The notes under the pieces were generated by a model. That model was not told where the DNA came from, made no database searches, and saw only the letters and a list, made by a program, of their open reading frames with translations. The position numbers were made by a program, and so were the translations under genes. 64,000 nucleotides of DNA from Dugong dugon (lineage: Eukaryota > Chordata > Mammalia > Sirenia > Dugongidae): contig CM057482.1 of the NCBI GenBank assembly GCA_030035585.1, positions 7,675,001 to 7,739,000 of the forward strand, given 5' to 3'. Position 1 is the first letter of the stretch. Every line of letters starts with the position of its first letter. This document shows, in pieces, positions 14,501 to 29,500 of this stretch.

Positions 14501-17500
14501 CTGGCAACTTGTTGGAAATACAAGGTCTTGAGTTCCACCCAAGACTTACTGAATCAGAATCTGCATCTTAACAAGATTCCCAGGAAATCTTAAAATTGAT
14601 CATTAAAGTTTAAGAAGTACTGGTACATATAATACAAAAAACTTTTTCCAGAGGGTGAAAGAAAAAGTTATCCAACCAGGTTTTAATCCTAATTTGTGCT
14701 TCTAAATCTTTTACTGGATTCAAACCATGGGAGTTAAGAACAGGAAAATCTGCAAGGGATTATTACGTGTGTGTGTGTGTGTGTGTGTACACGTGTGTTA
14801 TTGCTGCTGTGTCACCAAGTTGATTACGACTGACAGTGACACTATAGGACAGAGCAGAACCACCCCACAGGGTTTCTTAGGCTGTAATCTCATGGGAGAA
14901 GATCTTCTTTTCTCCCGTGAACCTGCCGGTGGGTTTGAACTGCTGACCTTTCAGTTAGCTGCCAAGTGCTTAACCATTGCGCCACCAGGGATGTGTATAT
15001 CTCTATATACGCAGAGATATAGATATATATCTATATATGGAATATACATGAAATATTATATATTTTTATAGTTTAAGGGCTTAAAACTATCCGTTATACC
15101 ATTAAATACAGGCAATCCCTGGGCGACAAACATCCGACTTAGACACAACTTGTACTCTTGTTCATAAGAGACTGCCTGTAATGGTATTATCCAAGTCAAA
15201 TGACAGCACAGGCAAGAACAACAAAATTCCTATCAGCCTATATGACAGATACATCCAACACCACTATCTACTTACTGCTCTCTCTTTTAGTCTTCTATTA
15301 TCCCTAACCCAAAAAACTAGATACGGATTTATAGGGAGAGGGTCACTGAGAATTACCACATTACAAAGATAATGCTAAAACAGGTTCACAATCTCTTATT
15401 TGCATTCTGAAACTCTAAAAGCTCTAAAAGCCCAAAGATTTTTCTGTAAGTTTGGTGCCCAAAGTAATTTGATCACGTCTGAATGGATGTGAGACTATTA
15501 GTAGTTTTTATTTATCCCGTTTGATTTGACTATTCATAAGTTTTGCTGCAGAAAGATTAATGTTTAGATCACAGGCTGTCTCAAAACCTACTGGAAGGTA
15601 TTAGTAATCAACAGCATGTGCTCCATATTACCCTTCTAAAATCTGACAACATCTGTTAAACACATCTCGCCCCAACCGTTTCCTAGGAGGGACTGTAGAC
15701 CAGTGGCCCTTTCTTTCACACCTCTGTTTATATGTGAGGACGTCCCATGGTGTGTGGTTTATTATCAGGGCGGGCGCAGCTCCCTCGTGGTAATCAGAAA
15801 AGGTTATGACAGTTGAGTGTTCAGCAGTGTTCACGTCCACCAAGATACCGCCATCCTATTGTGGGAAAAAAAGTGGCTTGAGCTATTGGTTTAACTTGCA
15901 CTTAAGTTTGGATTGTGACTCAGTTATGCAGATTCTAAAGCTTTGTTCTCTTAAGTTCTTGCTGAAAAGCAAACCTGCCCTGATCTCTCACAGACATATA
16001 TGGCATTATATATCGATACAGCAACACCTTCAAATAACTACCAGTACATTTTATAGAATGGTTTAATAAGGCATTCTAAAGCAATTTTTAAAAATCAAAG
16101 ACATATTGTTTTAAAATATGAAAGCTTACCAGATCTTCTAAACTCAATAAAGTACCATTATCTTGTCGGTTATAAGAGAATGGTTTGGAGGATCCTTCAC
16201 AGCCCACCACTCTCACGCAAAGTTTGCCTGACAAACGTTCAGGCCAAAATGGAAGGCACTGGAGATACAAAAGTTAAACTTAAAAAACTACTATGGCATA
16301 AGTAAGACACTAGCTAAGTTTTCAATTCTAAATCAAATCTTGATTCAATTACTACTAAATTTCTTAAAATTATTATCTCCACATCCTATATTAAGATTAC
16401 TGACAATCTTATTGACAGTATAATGAAATCAAAGAAACTCCATCAGACAAACACTGCTATCTTAGTCTACATGTACTTATGAAATAATTACAGTATGAGA
16501 AACTGAACAGTCTTTTGATTAAGGATGCTTCAAATATGTTGGATATTTAAAAACGATAATCTTAGTAACATTTGCTTTCGTGCATATCCTGTTTTAATTC
16601 ATGAATGTACTATGAATTCTCTCAGAGTATCTTTTCCTAGGTAAACCAGAAAGACAACATAAAGCAGGGAACACCACAGACCTTGCTGCAAGTCCTGATA
16701 CTACCTTCCTAGCGGTCTGATCTTAATCAAATCATATACCTCACTGAGCCTCAGTTTTCTGATCTGTAAACTGGGGTAATGGTAAGCTTAAAGAACTGTG
16801 ACGATCAAAATGATGTAACATGTGGAAGTGCTCTGAATTACATAAAACATCACATAAGCTTTAGTTATTAATGCAGTACAAAATATCTTTGTTATAAAAC
16901 ACTAGGTAAATTCTATTTCTGAATAAAAACTACTACTGTTATCAAACCCACATCAAAGATATAAAGAAAATAAGCATTTATTTGTTGTCAAGTCTATGGC
17001 GATCATTCTAAATGCCTTGGAAAGATGATGGCTCTTAGAGCTGTAAATCTATTTACATTGTAACTGGAATCCTTCCTTTTTAGCCTTTTGTTAAGTATTT
17101 TTAAAAATAATTTTAGAACTTTTTTTTTTTTTTTTTTAGAGGTACAAAAAGAATGACTCCATCCTAATGGTTAGACTGGATGAAAACTCAGACAAATCGT
17201 GCCCTAACGCTTCTCTTTGTGTCTGTCCTCCCCACTACCTATTTCATTCTCTCCACCCCCTCATATCCTATAGAGTCTGAAAAGTTTAGTTCAAACCCCA
17301 CCTCTCCTGTGAAACTTTTCCTGTTGACCTAGACCACAATGATCTCAACTCCCAACGACTTTACTGATCCTGGAAAACCCTAAGACTCAGTTTCCTTCTC
17401 TATAAAATGAGGGGACTGAATTTTAAGTAATTTTCAAGGAAACTTCCAGCTCAACTATTAGAAATTCTATAATCAGCTATAACTTAGCATATACTATCTT

Positions 17501-20500
17501 TTTCTCCATGTATTGATACATATGAGTCTTTAGCTCTCCAACAAGATTGTAAGTTTCTTGAATAGAGACATTATCCTGACTATAGAGTCAATGTTGTTGT
17601 TGTTAGGTGCCACAACTCACAGCAACCCTGTGTACAATAGAAGGAAACACTGCCCAGTACCACGCCATCCTCACAGTCATTGCTGTGCTTGAGCCCACTG
17701 TTGCAATATATAGTACATTATCTCTATATACTTCTCACAGTATGTATCCACATTACATATATACTGGAAGAACTTAGAAAATTACTGTTGACCATCTAGA
17801 CTGGACTAGTGGTAAAGATTATCAACAATTTTCTTTCTTTTTTTTTGTAAACACATGCTTATGATATGGGAAAAAAAACTCTCTCAAAGCTGGCTGTCAT
17901 ATTTTAACACATAAATCTGATAGCAGACTGAGTGTCTCAAAGAGCAGTGTAATTCTTAGTTATATGACTGTCTTTATTTATAAATTTTAGGATCCACTTA
18001 TGATAAACGAAAATTTTACCTCTGAAGAGGCTATATAGTTCCATTTATTAGTTGGTATCGAGCCATCGGGTACAATTTCTCCGACTTCTAGATCTAATGA
18101 TGACTTGTTTGCAATGGTACAAAACGGAGTCAGAGTAACTATCCTAGAAAGATTAAAACTGCTCATTTTGATGCTAACACCAACCTGGGGAAAGGAAGCA
18201 AACAGGTTTATCATTTTCCGTACTGTATTCAGCTCATTTGAAATATATGCTGCCCTCATACATACAAAGACTTCTTAACATGTTTTAAAATAAGAATTTT
18301 TAAATAAAGTAACTACTATAAGCCACACTCCACTACTGATTATCTTCTCAGTAAGAGAAAAAATTTTGGCTCCTTAGTTTGATTCTATGAGAAATCAATT
18401 CAAGAAATATCAATAAACAACTTAACTAATAAACACTTGCAATAACAGATTTATCTAGTATTCTTTACTTTTAAGCATTCCAAACATAAATTGCTTTATA
18501 ATTAGTGTGAGGCTAAATTTTGTGACTTTATTATCTCTTATTAATAAGATGAAAATTTCAAAGCAATAATAAAACAGGTTAACTGGCATCAGACTATTCA
18601 AATTTTCACAGTAGTCAAACTTAAGATTTAAAAAACATTTGAAGGGGGGCTGTGGAATGTAAGGAGGATTCTAGTATACTCTGAATATTTACAAAGTTAC
18701 TTAGATGGATTTAAATCACTGTCTTGAACTTTAACAAATTCAAGTTTTGCTTTGGTACTAGTGGCTACAGAAATGTGTAAAGATAGAAGTCCTTAACATA
18801 ATACTCTGAATTCAAATTTCTGTACCCCTTAGGAGCCACCTGGTTTACTGAACTGTGGACAAGGTGAATGGGGTCAAAGATGCATAAACAGCAGAATCTT
18901 ACCAGGTATTCCATATTGTTGGCAGGACACTTCACACACCCATAACTTCCTACAGTATCCAATGAGAAACTACTGGACCAGGCACTAGTTGAAATTTTTA
19001 ACTGTACCTACACCAGAGAATACATAACATCATGTTAATTTTATTTGATGGAAAGACCACTAAGAAATTTCTTTACTATCAAAGGACACAGAAAATGGTA
19101 ATCAAAGACATACTGCAAACGGGTAACAGACCCACAGAAAACTGGGACCTTAGGGGACAGTGCAATAGCAAGCTCTGACTTCCCATTCACCTATGCAATA
19201 AACCCACTGCTATCAAGTCAATTTTGACTCATAGAGACCCTACAGGACACAGCAGAACTGCTCCATAGGGTTTCCAAAGAGCAGCTGGTGGATTCAAACT
19301 GCCGACCTTTTGGTCAGCAGCCAGGCTCTTAACCACTGTGCTACCAAGGCTCCAACCTATGCAATGAGTACAGTTAATTTAAAGATGTATACCAATAGGA
19401 TCTTCTGTTGTTTTAAAAAGAATCATAACGCAACATGCTATTTTCCAGTGTTAGACTTGTGACAAAGAGTTAACAAATTATTAAGGTTTTGGCACACCAG
19501 AATTTATTTATTTAATTAACATTATTCAGCAGATGCTACATGAAAGGCATCAATCATGACAAGTAAAATAGAAAACAATGGGACACAGTTCACAATTGGA
19601 GACAGTGAGTCTCCAACTAAACAGAAAGATAGAAAATCTATGCAAACAATTATGACACAAGGCTCACGGGCCATACGAGAGAAACAAAACGCAGTGAAGG
19701 TCACAACGTAGACATTTACTTGTGGCCTGGGATTTAGAGAAGGCGTACAGAAGAGACCTAACCGTGCACCTACACTAACCTCACTCCTATAGCCACACAA
19801 CTACATTATAAAAACCTGAGGACAACCAGGGTCAGACACACAGACAGATAATTACAACACCACATGTTAATCAACAGTCCAAGAGGGTGGTTCTCAAGAG
19901 TGTGGTCCCAGGATCAGCAGCATGTGCATCACCTGGGAATTTGTTAGAAATGAAAATTCTCAGGCCCTCCTTACATCTACTAAATCAGACTCTGGAGGCA
20001 GGGCTCACCAATCTTCTTTAAAAGCCTTTCAGGTGATTCTAGGACACACTGAAGTTTGACAATTGCTGCACTAAGAAAACATGGATGGGACACCTAGCCC
20101 ACTTTAGATGGTTATAAAATCTTTCACACAGGTCAGGCCTGAGGGGAATGCCAAAAAATGGACAGCAGGTAACCAGAAAAGGTGAGGAAGATGAGGAAAG
20201 AGCAGGAGAAGCAGCATTCAAGGCAAGAAGTGCAGCAAATACAAAGGCCTAGAGGTGATCAGATGGGGTGGATGTGAATACCAAGATATGAGTCTGGCGA
20301 GCTAAGAGGGAGCTGAATACAAAGGGCCAGGCTTAGGCATTAGGCCTCTCTCCCAAGTGCCTGGCTTACTGCTTCATACACAGGAGGGACTCAAGGAACA
20401 GAAGCCAAATTGAACTGTTGCATCTTCTGACATGCCATTTCATCACAGGATGTTGTTGTTGTTGTTGGGTGCTGCGGAGGTGATTCTGACTCATGGCAAC

Positions 20501-23500
20501 CCCATGAGACAGAGTAGAACTGCCTCATAGGGTTATCCTGATTGTAATCTTTACAGAAGCATATCACTAGGTCTTTTCTCCCAAAAAGCCACTGGGTAGA
20601 TTCGAACAGCCAACCCGTCAGTAGCCAAGTGATTAACTATTGTGCCACCAGGACTTCTATCTGATACTACTTCAAAACAAGAGCAATTCTAGGGGCACTG
20701 GAGAACAGGGTCTCAGCGTCAGGAAATTGCTGTTAGTTCCTAACACCCCACTTACTTGTGCATTACTTACAAATCCCCTTCAACCTAATTCATACCAATG
20801 GTATGCAGCAAATACGGAAGCACAGTTTGAGGAAAGGCAAATGATTCCCAAGTTCCCAGATTAGGAGTTTATCTATTTTAACTTGTTATGTGAATAAAAA
20901 CACACCTTATTTTTACGAAAAATGTTCTTCTTCTTGAAAGAGAATAAAATAATATCCCTGAAATTAGCTGGATGTTTCACATGGGTATCTTCTGCACGAT
21001 ACTGGAGAACGCGAGAAGTCTTGTTGATGAGCCAATATGGGCTAAAGACAGACAGCACCATCTGGCTGTCCACTCGCCTGACATGGACTGACAAGTCGAG
21101 TGTCATCACTTCTGCAGAGTCAGAAGAAAAACACACAAGAAAGAATTCGGGAAGTGTATCACTTATGCGGAAATGGCCATTCCAATTTTTGCCCTGGTAT
21201 TTCACCAAGACTAATTCTATTATTTCTCCACTGATTCTCGAATGCAGAACATCAGCAACACTGCCTTCTGCTAGCTCATGGACTTCTGCTGTTCCCTAAA
21301 AACAACAAAAAAACAAACACACACTGAGTCTGCTTAGTGATTTTTTAAAACCTCTGAAATAGCAAGATCCATATTTTACACAAATGCTAAATAATCTACT
21401 GGATGCAGGTTACCTGCCAAATGTTCAACGAAGTACCATGTTTACGTATTATGAATGTCCAATAATCACTAAAGACTAAAAAGAAAACAGTATACACCAC
21501 AGCCACAGACAGAAACTATCTTTTAGCAATTAGTAGGCCAATGGCCATAAGTTTTGAGAAAAAATAAGATCTATACCAAGAATCAAAGGCTGGATTCAGG
21601 AACCTTGGCTGTTGCCTGTTGGAGCTACACCACTAAATGAACCACTTAACTGCCTGGGCTTCACTTCATCATCTATTCACACACCATGTCTATCGGTTTC
21701 CATATGAATGGGATAAGGAAAGTGATGACAAACTATTCTGACAAGCTATCTAAATAAGGGCTATTATTTTTAAAATGTATGATAGACAAAATAATGAATC
21801 AGGCTTCCTTACTGAAAGCTTCTCTTGTATAAATACCATTTAGTTCATTTAATTAATTTTAGTCACCACAATTCAGGAATGGCTCACTGTCAGATAAAGA
21901 AAAAAATACTTTAGGTTCCAAACACTCCAGTCAAACAAAATGTCAGAGACATACCTCAAGTAAATATCTTAGAGGATATGGAAGAAGATTCCGCAAAGTA
22001 AGGGGAGGATGCAGATGAATAACGTAAGCTGGATCCCAGTCTTCTCCACGTGTACAAATATAGCTTAACTCATCAGGCACGGCAACTGCGTTCACCATGA
22101 GAGGTAAGAAGTTAACTTCTGTTGACGGACACTGCAACATGGACCTGACTTCCCTGCTCCTGTGAAGTTCTTCCTTCCAGGAAATGTAGGTGGTGGATGT
22201 TTTGTACTGATGTTCTAAGACTCCAGCCGGCTGAATAAACAACTGACATCTACAGAAAAAGAAGAGAGAGTGGGGAAAAAAGTTTTTATCTTAAGAAAAA
22301 GGATCTAATTAAATATTCTTGATAACTCTCCAATGTATTAGTCTTCCTATTTTTAAAGATGCAGAAACCAAGGCTAACAAAGATTAACAGAGCTGGCCCA
22401 AGGTCACACAGCTAACTTGTGGAGTAACTTTCTACAAAAACAAAGCACTTGTAGACAATGACAACTTTAAAAACATCATTTCAAACACAAAGGTCATCTA
22501 ACAAAAACAGGCATCGAAAAATTCTGGAACATCAAATATACAATGAGAAATTTGTATCTAGTAAATTCAATGACATGAATGTACTTCCCCATATAAAAAT
22601 GAACTCTCTGTGTATATATACATGTCTTAAAAGTGGCTTTTATAAATCTTCCAATAATAAAAATATAAGAGATTTTTCCAAAAAATATAGATCTCTAAGC
22701 TATAAAATTAAAAATATATTTTATGAACTTTTAAAGCTTAGTATACTCAAGGAAGTATCTACCTGTACGAATCTAAAGGAACATGAAACTCCTCTTCAGG
22801 TCTTGCTACTCCAATGCGCTCCAACAGCTTAACATTCTTAACAAACTTATAGATGATAAATGCAATAGAGAAATGGTTTTTAATCTGTTGGACAAAAAGA
22901 CATATAAGTTGTTGAATTAAAAACTGTGTGAGTTGTACACAATTACTTTTAGATACAAAAAATTTCAAACTCAATATTGTAAAATATTTTCACTAGTAAT
23001 TGAAAAATGTTAGGATATTTAAATGTTATATATGTTAAAACTGATATTTAAGTGGCAGCTGGAAATTACTTGGATATTCACATGCTCTGTATATTAAATG
23101 CTGATGTTTATTAAATAGACAAGTGGTAACTCTGGTGAAGGGTAAGACAGTACACAATACTGGGGAAGCCAAGGCAAGGTCATGGAAGCTCCACAGACAC
23201 ATCCAAACTCCCTGAGGGACCAAACTGTCGGGCTGAGGGCTGTGGGGACCATTGTCTCGGGGAACATCTAGCTCAACTGGCATAACATAGTTTATAAAGA
23301 AATGTTCTACATTCTACTTTGGTGAGTAGCATCGGGAGTCTTAAAAGCTTGTGAACAGCCAACTAAGACACTCTACTGGTCTCACCCTATCTAGAGCAAG
23401 GGAGAATGAAGAAAACCAAAGACACAAGGGAAAGATTAGCCCAAAGGACTAATGGAGCACAACTACCACAGCCTCCATCAGACTAAGTCCAGCACAACTA

Positions 23501-26500
23501 GATGGTGCCTCTCTACCACTACCAACTGCTCTGACAGGGATCACCATGGAGGGTCCTGGACAGAGCTGGAGAAAAATGTAGAACAAAATTCTAACTCACA
23601 AAAAAAAAAAAAAAAAAACAGATTTACTGGTTTGACAGAGACTAGAGAAACCCCAAGACTATGGCCCGCAGATACCCTTATAGCTCAGTAATGAAGTCAC
23701 TCTTGAGGTTCACCCTTCAGCCAAAGACTAGACAGGCTTATAAAACAAAATGAAACTAAAGGGGCACACCAGCCCAGGGGCAAGGATGAGAAGGCAGGAG
23801 GGGCCAGAAAGCTGGTAATGGGGAACCCAAGGTGGAGAAGGGGAGAGTGTTGACATGTCGTGGGATTCGCAACCAACATCACAAAACAATAGGTGTGTTA
23901 ATTGTTTAATGAGAACTAGTGTACTCTGTAAACCTTCAAGTACCAAAAAAAAAAAAAAAAAAAAAAAAAAGCTGCTGTTTAATGTTAGTCTATATTTCAA
24001 ATACAGATTAATCTCAAGATTTCAGCCAGAATATTTTCTCCATTACCACCTTCTCTCAATGAACATATGACCAAACAGTAAAGGACAGCAAAGGAAATAT
24101 GAGGAGAAGTAGTACAACCCTCTTTTCTTGACTACATCCAGTGCTGTGTTAGTCATCGAGTGCTGCTGTAACAGAAATACCACAAGCGGATGGCTTTCAC
24201 AGAGAAATTTCTTCTCTCACACTCTAGACGGCTAGGAGTCCGAATTCAAGCTGCCAGCTCCAGAGGAAGACTTTCTCTCTCTTTCGGCTCTGGGGGAAGG
24301 TCCTTGTTATCAATCTTCCCCTGGTCTAGGAGCTTCTCAGCACAGACCCTGGGTCCAAAGGAAGTGTGCGCTCCTGCTCTTCTTGTTTGGTGGCATGAGA
24401 TCCCCCTGCCTCTCTGCTCACTTCTCTCTTTTATATCCCAAAAGATACTGACTCAAAATACAACCTAATCTTGTAGACTGAGTACTGCCTTGTTAACATA
24501 ACTGCCTCTAGTCCTGCCTCACTAACATCATAAAGGTAGGATTTACAACACATAGGAAAATCACATCAGATGACAAAATGGTAGACAATCACACAACACC
24601 GTGAGTCATGGCCTAGCCAAGTTGACACACATTTTGGGGGGACACAATTCAATCCATAACAAGTGTGATATCTGCTGGAGCTAATGGCAAACTAAGAGAC
24701 AAAACTGGCCAAAATTTGAAATCTTTTCTTTCCTATCTAATAATGTGATAGGTAGGAGGAAATGTCCTTTTGCTAACTATGTACTGAAACCTGTAATAAT
24801 ACACAGAAAAAGAGAAGTGGATAAAGTCTTAAAAGTAGAAAATAAAATATTTAGAGTTTAAGATGCTAAAAAAAAATTTTTTTTAGGGGAGTAAATTCAT
24901 CCCACTATTCTTTCACACATACTTGAAAATTACAATCCCAAATAAAATACAAGAAGAATGCAAATGTTATCCTATTCGGCAATCAACTATAATTACAATA
25001 TTCCTCAGTTCTGAATCTTTAAAGGAATATACAATAAACCTTATTTTTAAACCTAGGAGACAACAAAAATGGGCTTCAAATTACCAAGGCTGGTTTATCA
25101 GACATTTAAAATAAAGAACATTACAAAAACAAGTTGACTTGGGAATAACAGCCACTTCAATCTACTATGGTTATTTCTGAATAATCAGTATTGGCTTAAA
25201 ATAGTTTTATTATATTCCATTAATATTCAGCTAAAAGATTTAACATTCCTTGACATATCAAAGGGACACAGACAACTTTAAAGTATTACCTGCAGAGGAG
25301 AGCGAACGGTAACCACTTTATTGCCTTCTGTTGCATCGATCTGTACTAAGACTGAGTGAGAGTAACTGACACTGGGATTCCGCACATTGTACAGCCGCCG
25401 TCCAGGTCTCACAACAGGAACATCTGCAACTTCTGTGTAACCATGAGGTACTAAGGCAAAGAGTAAGTGAGAAGAATTCCAAAAATTAATTTACCTATAT
25501 TTTTCTAGGGCAGAATAATCACTAGCACCTCAAAAGAATAAAAGTATTCTTCCTCATAACTAGAAATAATAACTATATAAAATGCTTTTCTAGACACGGA
25601 AACTTAAAAAGAAAAAAGGAAAATCGATTATCATTATGAAATTTTTGACCCAAAATTATTTTTCTTGATGTTTTGAAGGTATTAAACAAAATCCAACTCA
25701 TTCCTTAGTCTCTTAACTATATAGCAATAATCTCCTTGTCTTTGTAATGGTAATAATTACTGTCAATATTTTAGAGCTTCTGAATCCTTTCTGAAGAGCA
25801 ATATATAATTATATTAATCAAGGGCATAGAAATAATCTAGTTTTCTAAGGTACTTCTTAAATTAATCAAGTTAAATCTTCTCAAGCTTAAAAGGAAATAG
25901 GGTTTATCAACTGTTTCAAGCCTTTAGAAGTATCTTCACCCAAGGCATCTGTGACAAAATATTTTTTCCAGAGTTTATCTATCAAAAATAAGCCCATACC
26001 AACTATTTCAAAGATGCCCTTAAAATAAATGTAGCATACCAAAGGTTAGAGTGAAAAAGGAGCTTTCTTGACGGCTCAATACAGATAGTTTCTCCTGACG
26101 TAAAGGTTCCACACTGGCATATTCCAATTCCAAATTCTGGCCGGCATCAACATCATAAATATCACTTTTCTCAGGGGAGCCCATGGCTCTAAGATTAGGA
26201 TTGGGCTGCACCTTAATGCGAATACCTGTGGCATTTTTTACTGTAAAAGGAGCCCTGTCTTTTAAAGAGTAGTCAAAAGTAGAAGCAGTGCCCTCTGAAA
26301 AACCCTGAAAGGGAACACAACATCACAATGAAATTTTGCAAAATGCACATTCATCTCCAAAATTAAACCATGACTAGACTTTTTTTTTAACTAGTTTTAA
26401 CAACAAAAAACCCATACGTGTTTCATTTTTAAATTCTACTTGAAACAGTCCAAGCAAGAACCAAACATACTTTTGCTAAATTGTTGAAAACATTAAGGCA

Positions 26501-29500
26501 ACTTTTGGATATTGTTATATTCATTCTATCTCCTGAAGAAATGTGAATTGCCATTTGTGGTTCAGGAAGAAAAATAAAGTCATCTCCTGGCATCAAGCTT
26601 TTATCCTGGATTGGGTTCTTCTTTACCTATAAGGATAAATAACATAACAAATTTATTAGGTAATTAGTAATAAAATTAAAATACTCTCAACACAGTTAAA
26701 TTCTCCTAATCTAAATGGGCCACTTCACACTGATTCCTCAAACGTCTAATTTTTGAAGATATTCAGTGCTTCACTGAGCACAGATCAGCATTCTTTCAGC
26801 GGATAGCCCATGCACGGGGAAACACTTTGAATTATGCCATAAAAGCACCAAGCGATTTTCTCAAAGTCAGCTACAATATGTATCTCCTGGGCATTCCTCA
26901 GAGGATACTTATTAATCCAGTGTTGTCTGACTAATTGGTGATTATGCATTCATGAGCAAATCTAAGGTGACTCTGCAGTCTAAATTCATCCTGAGCATAG
27001 AAACCAGCTGGAAATAACAGTTTCTTTTCCTCTACTGTTCACCGGTAACACCTATAAGTAAGTGATACGATTAGCTTTCAAACTCCAGCCATCAGCTTCT
27101 ATCAGAGACTTGGTTCTAACAGCATTTTAAAAATCTTCTAAAACACTCCTTGTTAGCCTCTCTATGCCAATGAGAGACAGGTGAGGAACATTACTTTGAC
27201 TTTCGTAAAATAAAATGGGACACAGGGTAGGTGACATTCTGTCTTTAAAATAAACATCTGCTGAGTCAATTCTGGCGCCTGGTTCCTCAGTCAGGCTGTT
27301 CCAAAGAGGTGAGTGTGACGACTTGCTAACAGTGTAATTCATGTTCCTGTTAATCTAGAAAAATGTGCTTCAATACCTAGGATTCCGAAGTGTTCCCAAG
27401 TACTGTAAAGAGGTAATACGAAAGAGTTTAGGAACCAGAACAAAGATTCTCAAAGGTTTTGGTCTTGGGACCCCTTGACACTCTTAAAAATCAATGAGGA
27501 TCCCAAAGAGCTTCATTTATATGGATCATATCTATCAGTGCTTATTGTATTAGAAATTAAAACTGAGGAAACTTTAAATATTCATTTAAAAATAACAAGT
27601 ACATTTTAACAGAAATAACATTTTTAATGAAAAATAACTATGTTCTTAAATATATACATACATACGTATATATATATACAGTGAGAAGAGGCATTTACAA
27701 ACTCCTTTCTATCTAGCTTAAGAAAAGACAGTGGACTCTCATATCTGCATCTGCATTCAATCTGTTGCAACAGCACGATCAGGTAGCCTGTGGGAAACTC
27801 CACTGTGTGCTCATAACAGAATAAGAGTCAATGTCTGAGTATTATTATGAAGGGTTTTGGCCTCATGGACCCCTTAAAAGTACCTCAGGGATCCTGAAGC
27901 ACACTTTGAGAATCACTGAAGTGAAAAATACTCATAAACATATTTAGTGTAATTCTATACAAAGATATTTTATGGTTTCCTTACATCAAGCCTTAAATTC
28001 CACTGTCTCTTCCCCGCCACTCTCTCAATCAGGGGCTCCCAGGCAGCATAGGTCTCATTGTAATAGTGAACCTGGAAAGGCACAGAAATACAATTAGAGA
28101 ATATTTCAATTTTAACTGTAAGATATTTCTATAACCAATAGGAGAAAAATCATAAGTAATTCAGTAACTAAGTAAATAAGGAACTATGCTAACTGCTATT
28201 TTAAAATCCCACCTAAAGACATAGAGAATACTTAGAGAATGTTTATTTTCTTTTACACTCTTACTTTACCGCCATAAACAAATTATCAAAAGAATCTTTA
28301 AAAAATAATTACCAAATAAATAATACTATTCCCCAACACACTAAAGGTGACAGTGTATTGCCTACTCACACATGTATACTTGCTGTAGCCATGAACAAAT
28401 TTTAAAAAAAGCTCATTATCTTAATTCTGTAATTGTACTTTTGAGAAGCTGGCTCTGAAGGTACTAAATGACATGGCCATACCTCCAGAGTCACGTCAGC
28501 AGTAGCAGCCATTAGCGAAGTCCAATTTTTAATAATTCCTGAAAACTTAGACTCTGCCAACAGTAAAGGTACAGTTCGATGTCCTAGGCCACATTCTAAC
28601 GTAACTTGAATTGACTCCACAACAACAGCACAGATTTCCTCTATCAACGGATGTTCTATGTCTTTGAAATTTTCAGTTATTTCTGTTGCCATTTCAACAC
28701 CAAGAAACCAAGAGTTATAATCATTAATAGATTTGACACCCCAAAGATTTTCCATTTCCTTAGATGTATCTTTGGATTCATCTTCTTTTGTCTTTGGAGA
28801 CATAGCAGCCATGATTGTCATCACAGTATTAAGAATTATGGGTGAAATCTTAAAAAAAGAAAGCAGAAAAAGTTTTAGAGTAAATTCTGCCCAGATGAGA
28901 AGAATTAATATATAATACAAAAGTTTAAAAGTAACTACTTAAAAATTTAAATATATTCAATTCACAGCTAAAGAAAGAAGAGAAACATGAAGAGAAAGCC
29001 CACAAATCATGTGTCAAGTCAACTAACCCCATATAGTGATTTCTGCCCAGGTTACTCTGGGATTAAGTAACTAATGTCATACGGCGATAGTCGCTACTAT
29101 TGACTTAAAATAATCAATTTTGGGTAAAATAATTTATATCAACAGAATAATGTAGAGAAGTGACTGAATTTTTCAATTCTCAATTAACTGCATTAACTGA
29201 ACCGAAGTACATGATCCTTGCCAAGATATACATAGATGGCTTTCATTTTTCTTACTGAAACATAAATTCATTTTATAAAGGCCACATGAAGACAAGCTAA
29301 TAAAGGTTCTGTTAGGGACCCTGGGAATCACCATGGATCTCCTTTCACTCATCCCAAGATCTGCAAATTCTACCTCTCAGTACCCTGGAATCTGCTCACT
29401 TTCCTCATTCCTGTCACTGTGCTTTAGTTCTAAATGGATGATGCTGTCCAGTCAGCAACCACCAGCCTACCCTTCACACTGTCACCAGCATGAGTTTTCT

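Noticed and set aside
14727-15071. 114-codon open frame with Cys/Val-rich start
   Set aside because: It is made of a (GT)n microsatellite and an antisense AfroSINE.
20922-21299. 125-codon plus-strand open frame
   Set aside because: It is the mirror of exon e24; conserved VPS13C residues lie on the minus strand.
22458-22832. 124-codon plus-strand open frame
   Set aside because: It overlaps exon e22 on the other strand, has no recognisable domain and is AT-driven.
23728-24000. Poly-Phe open frame on the minus strand
   Set aside because: It is the complement of an L1 poly(A) tail and 3' UTR.
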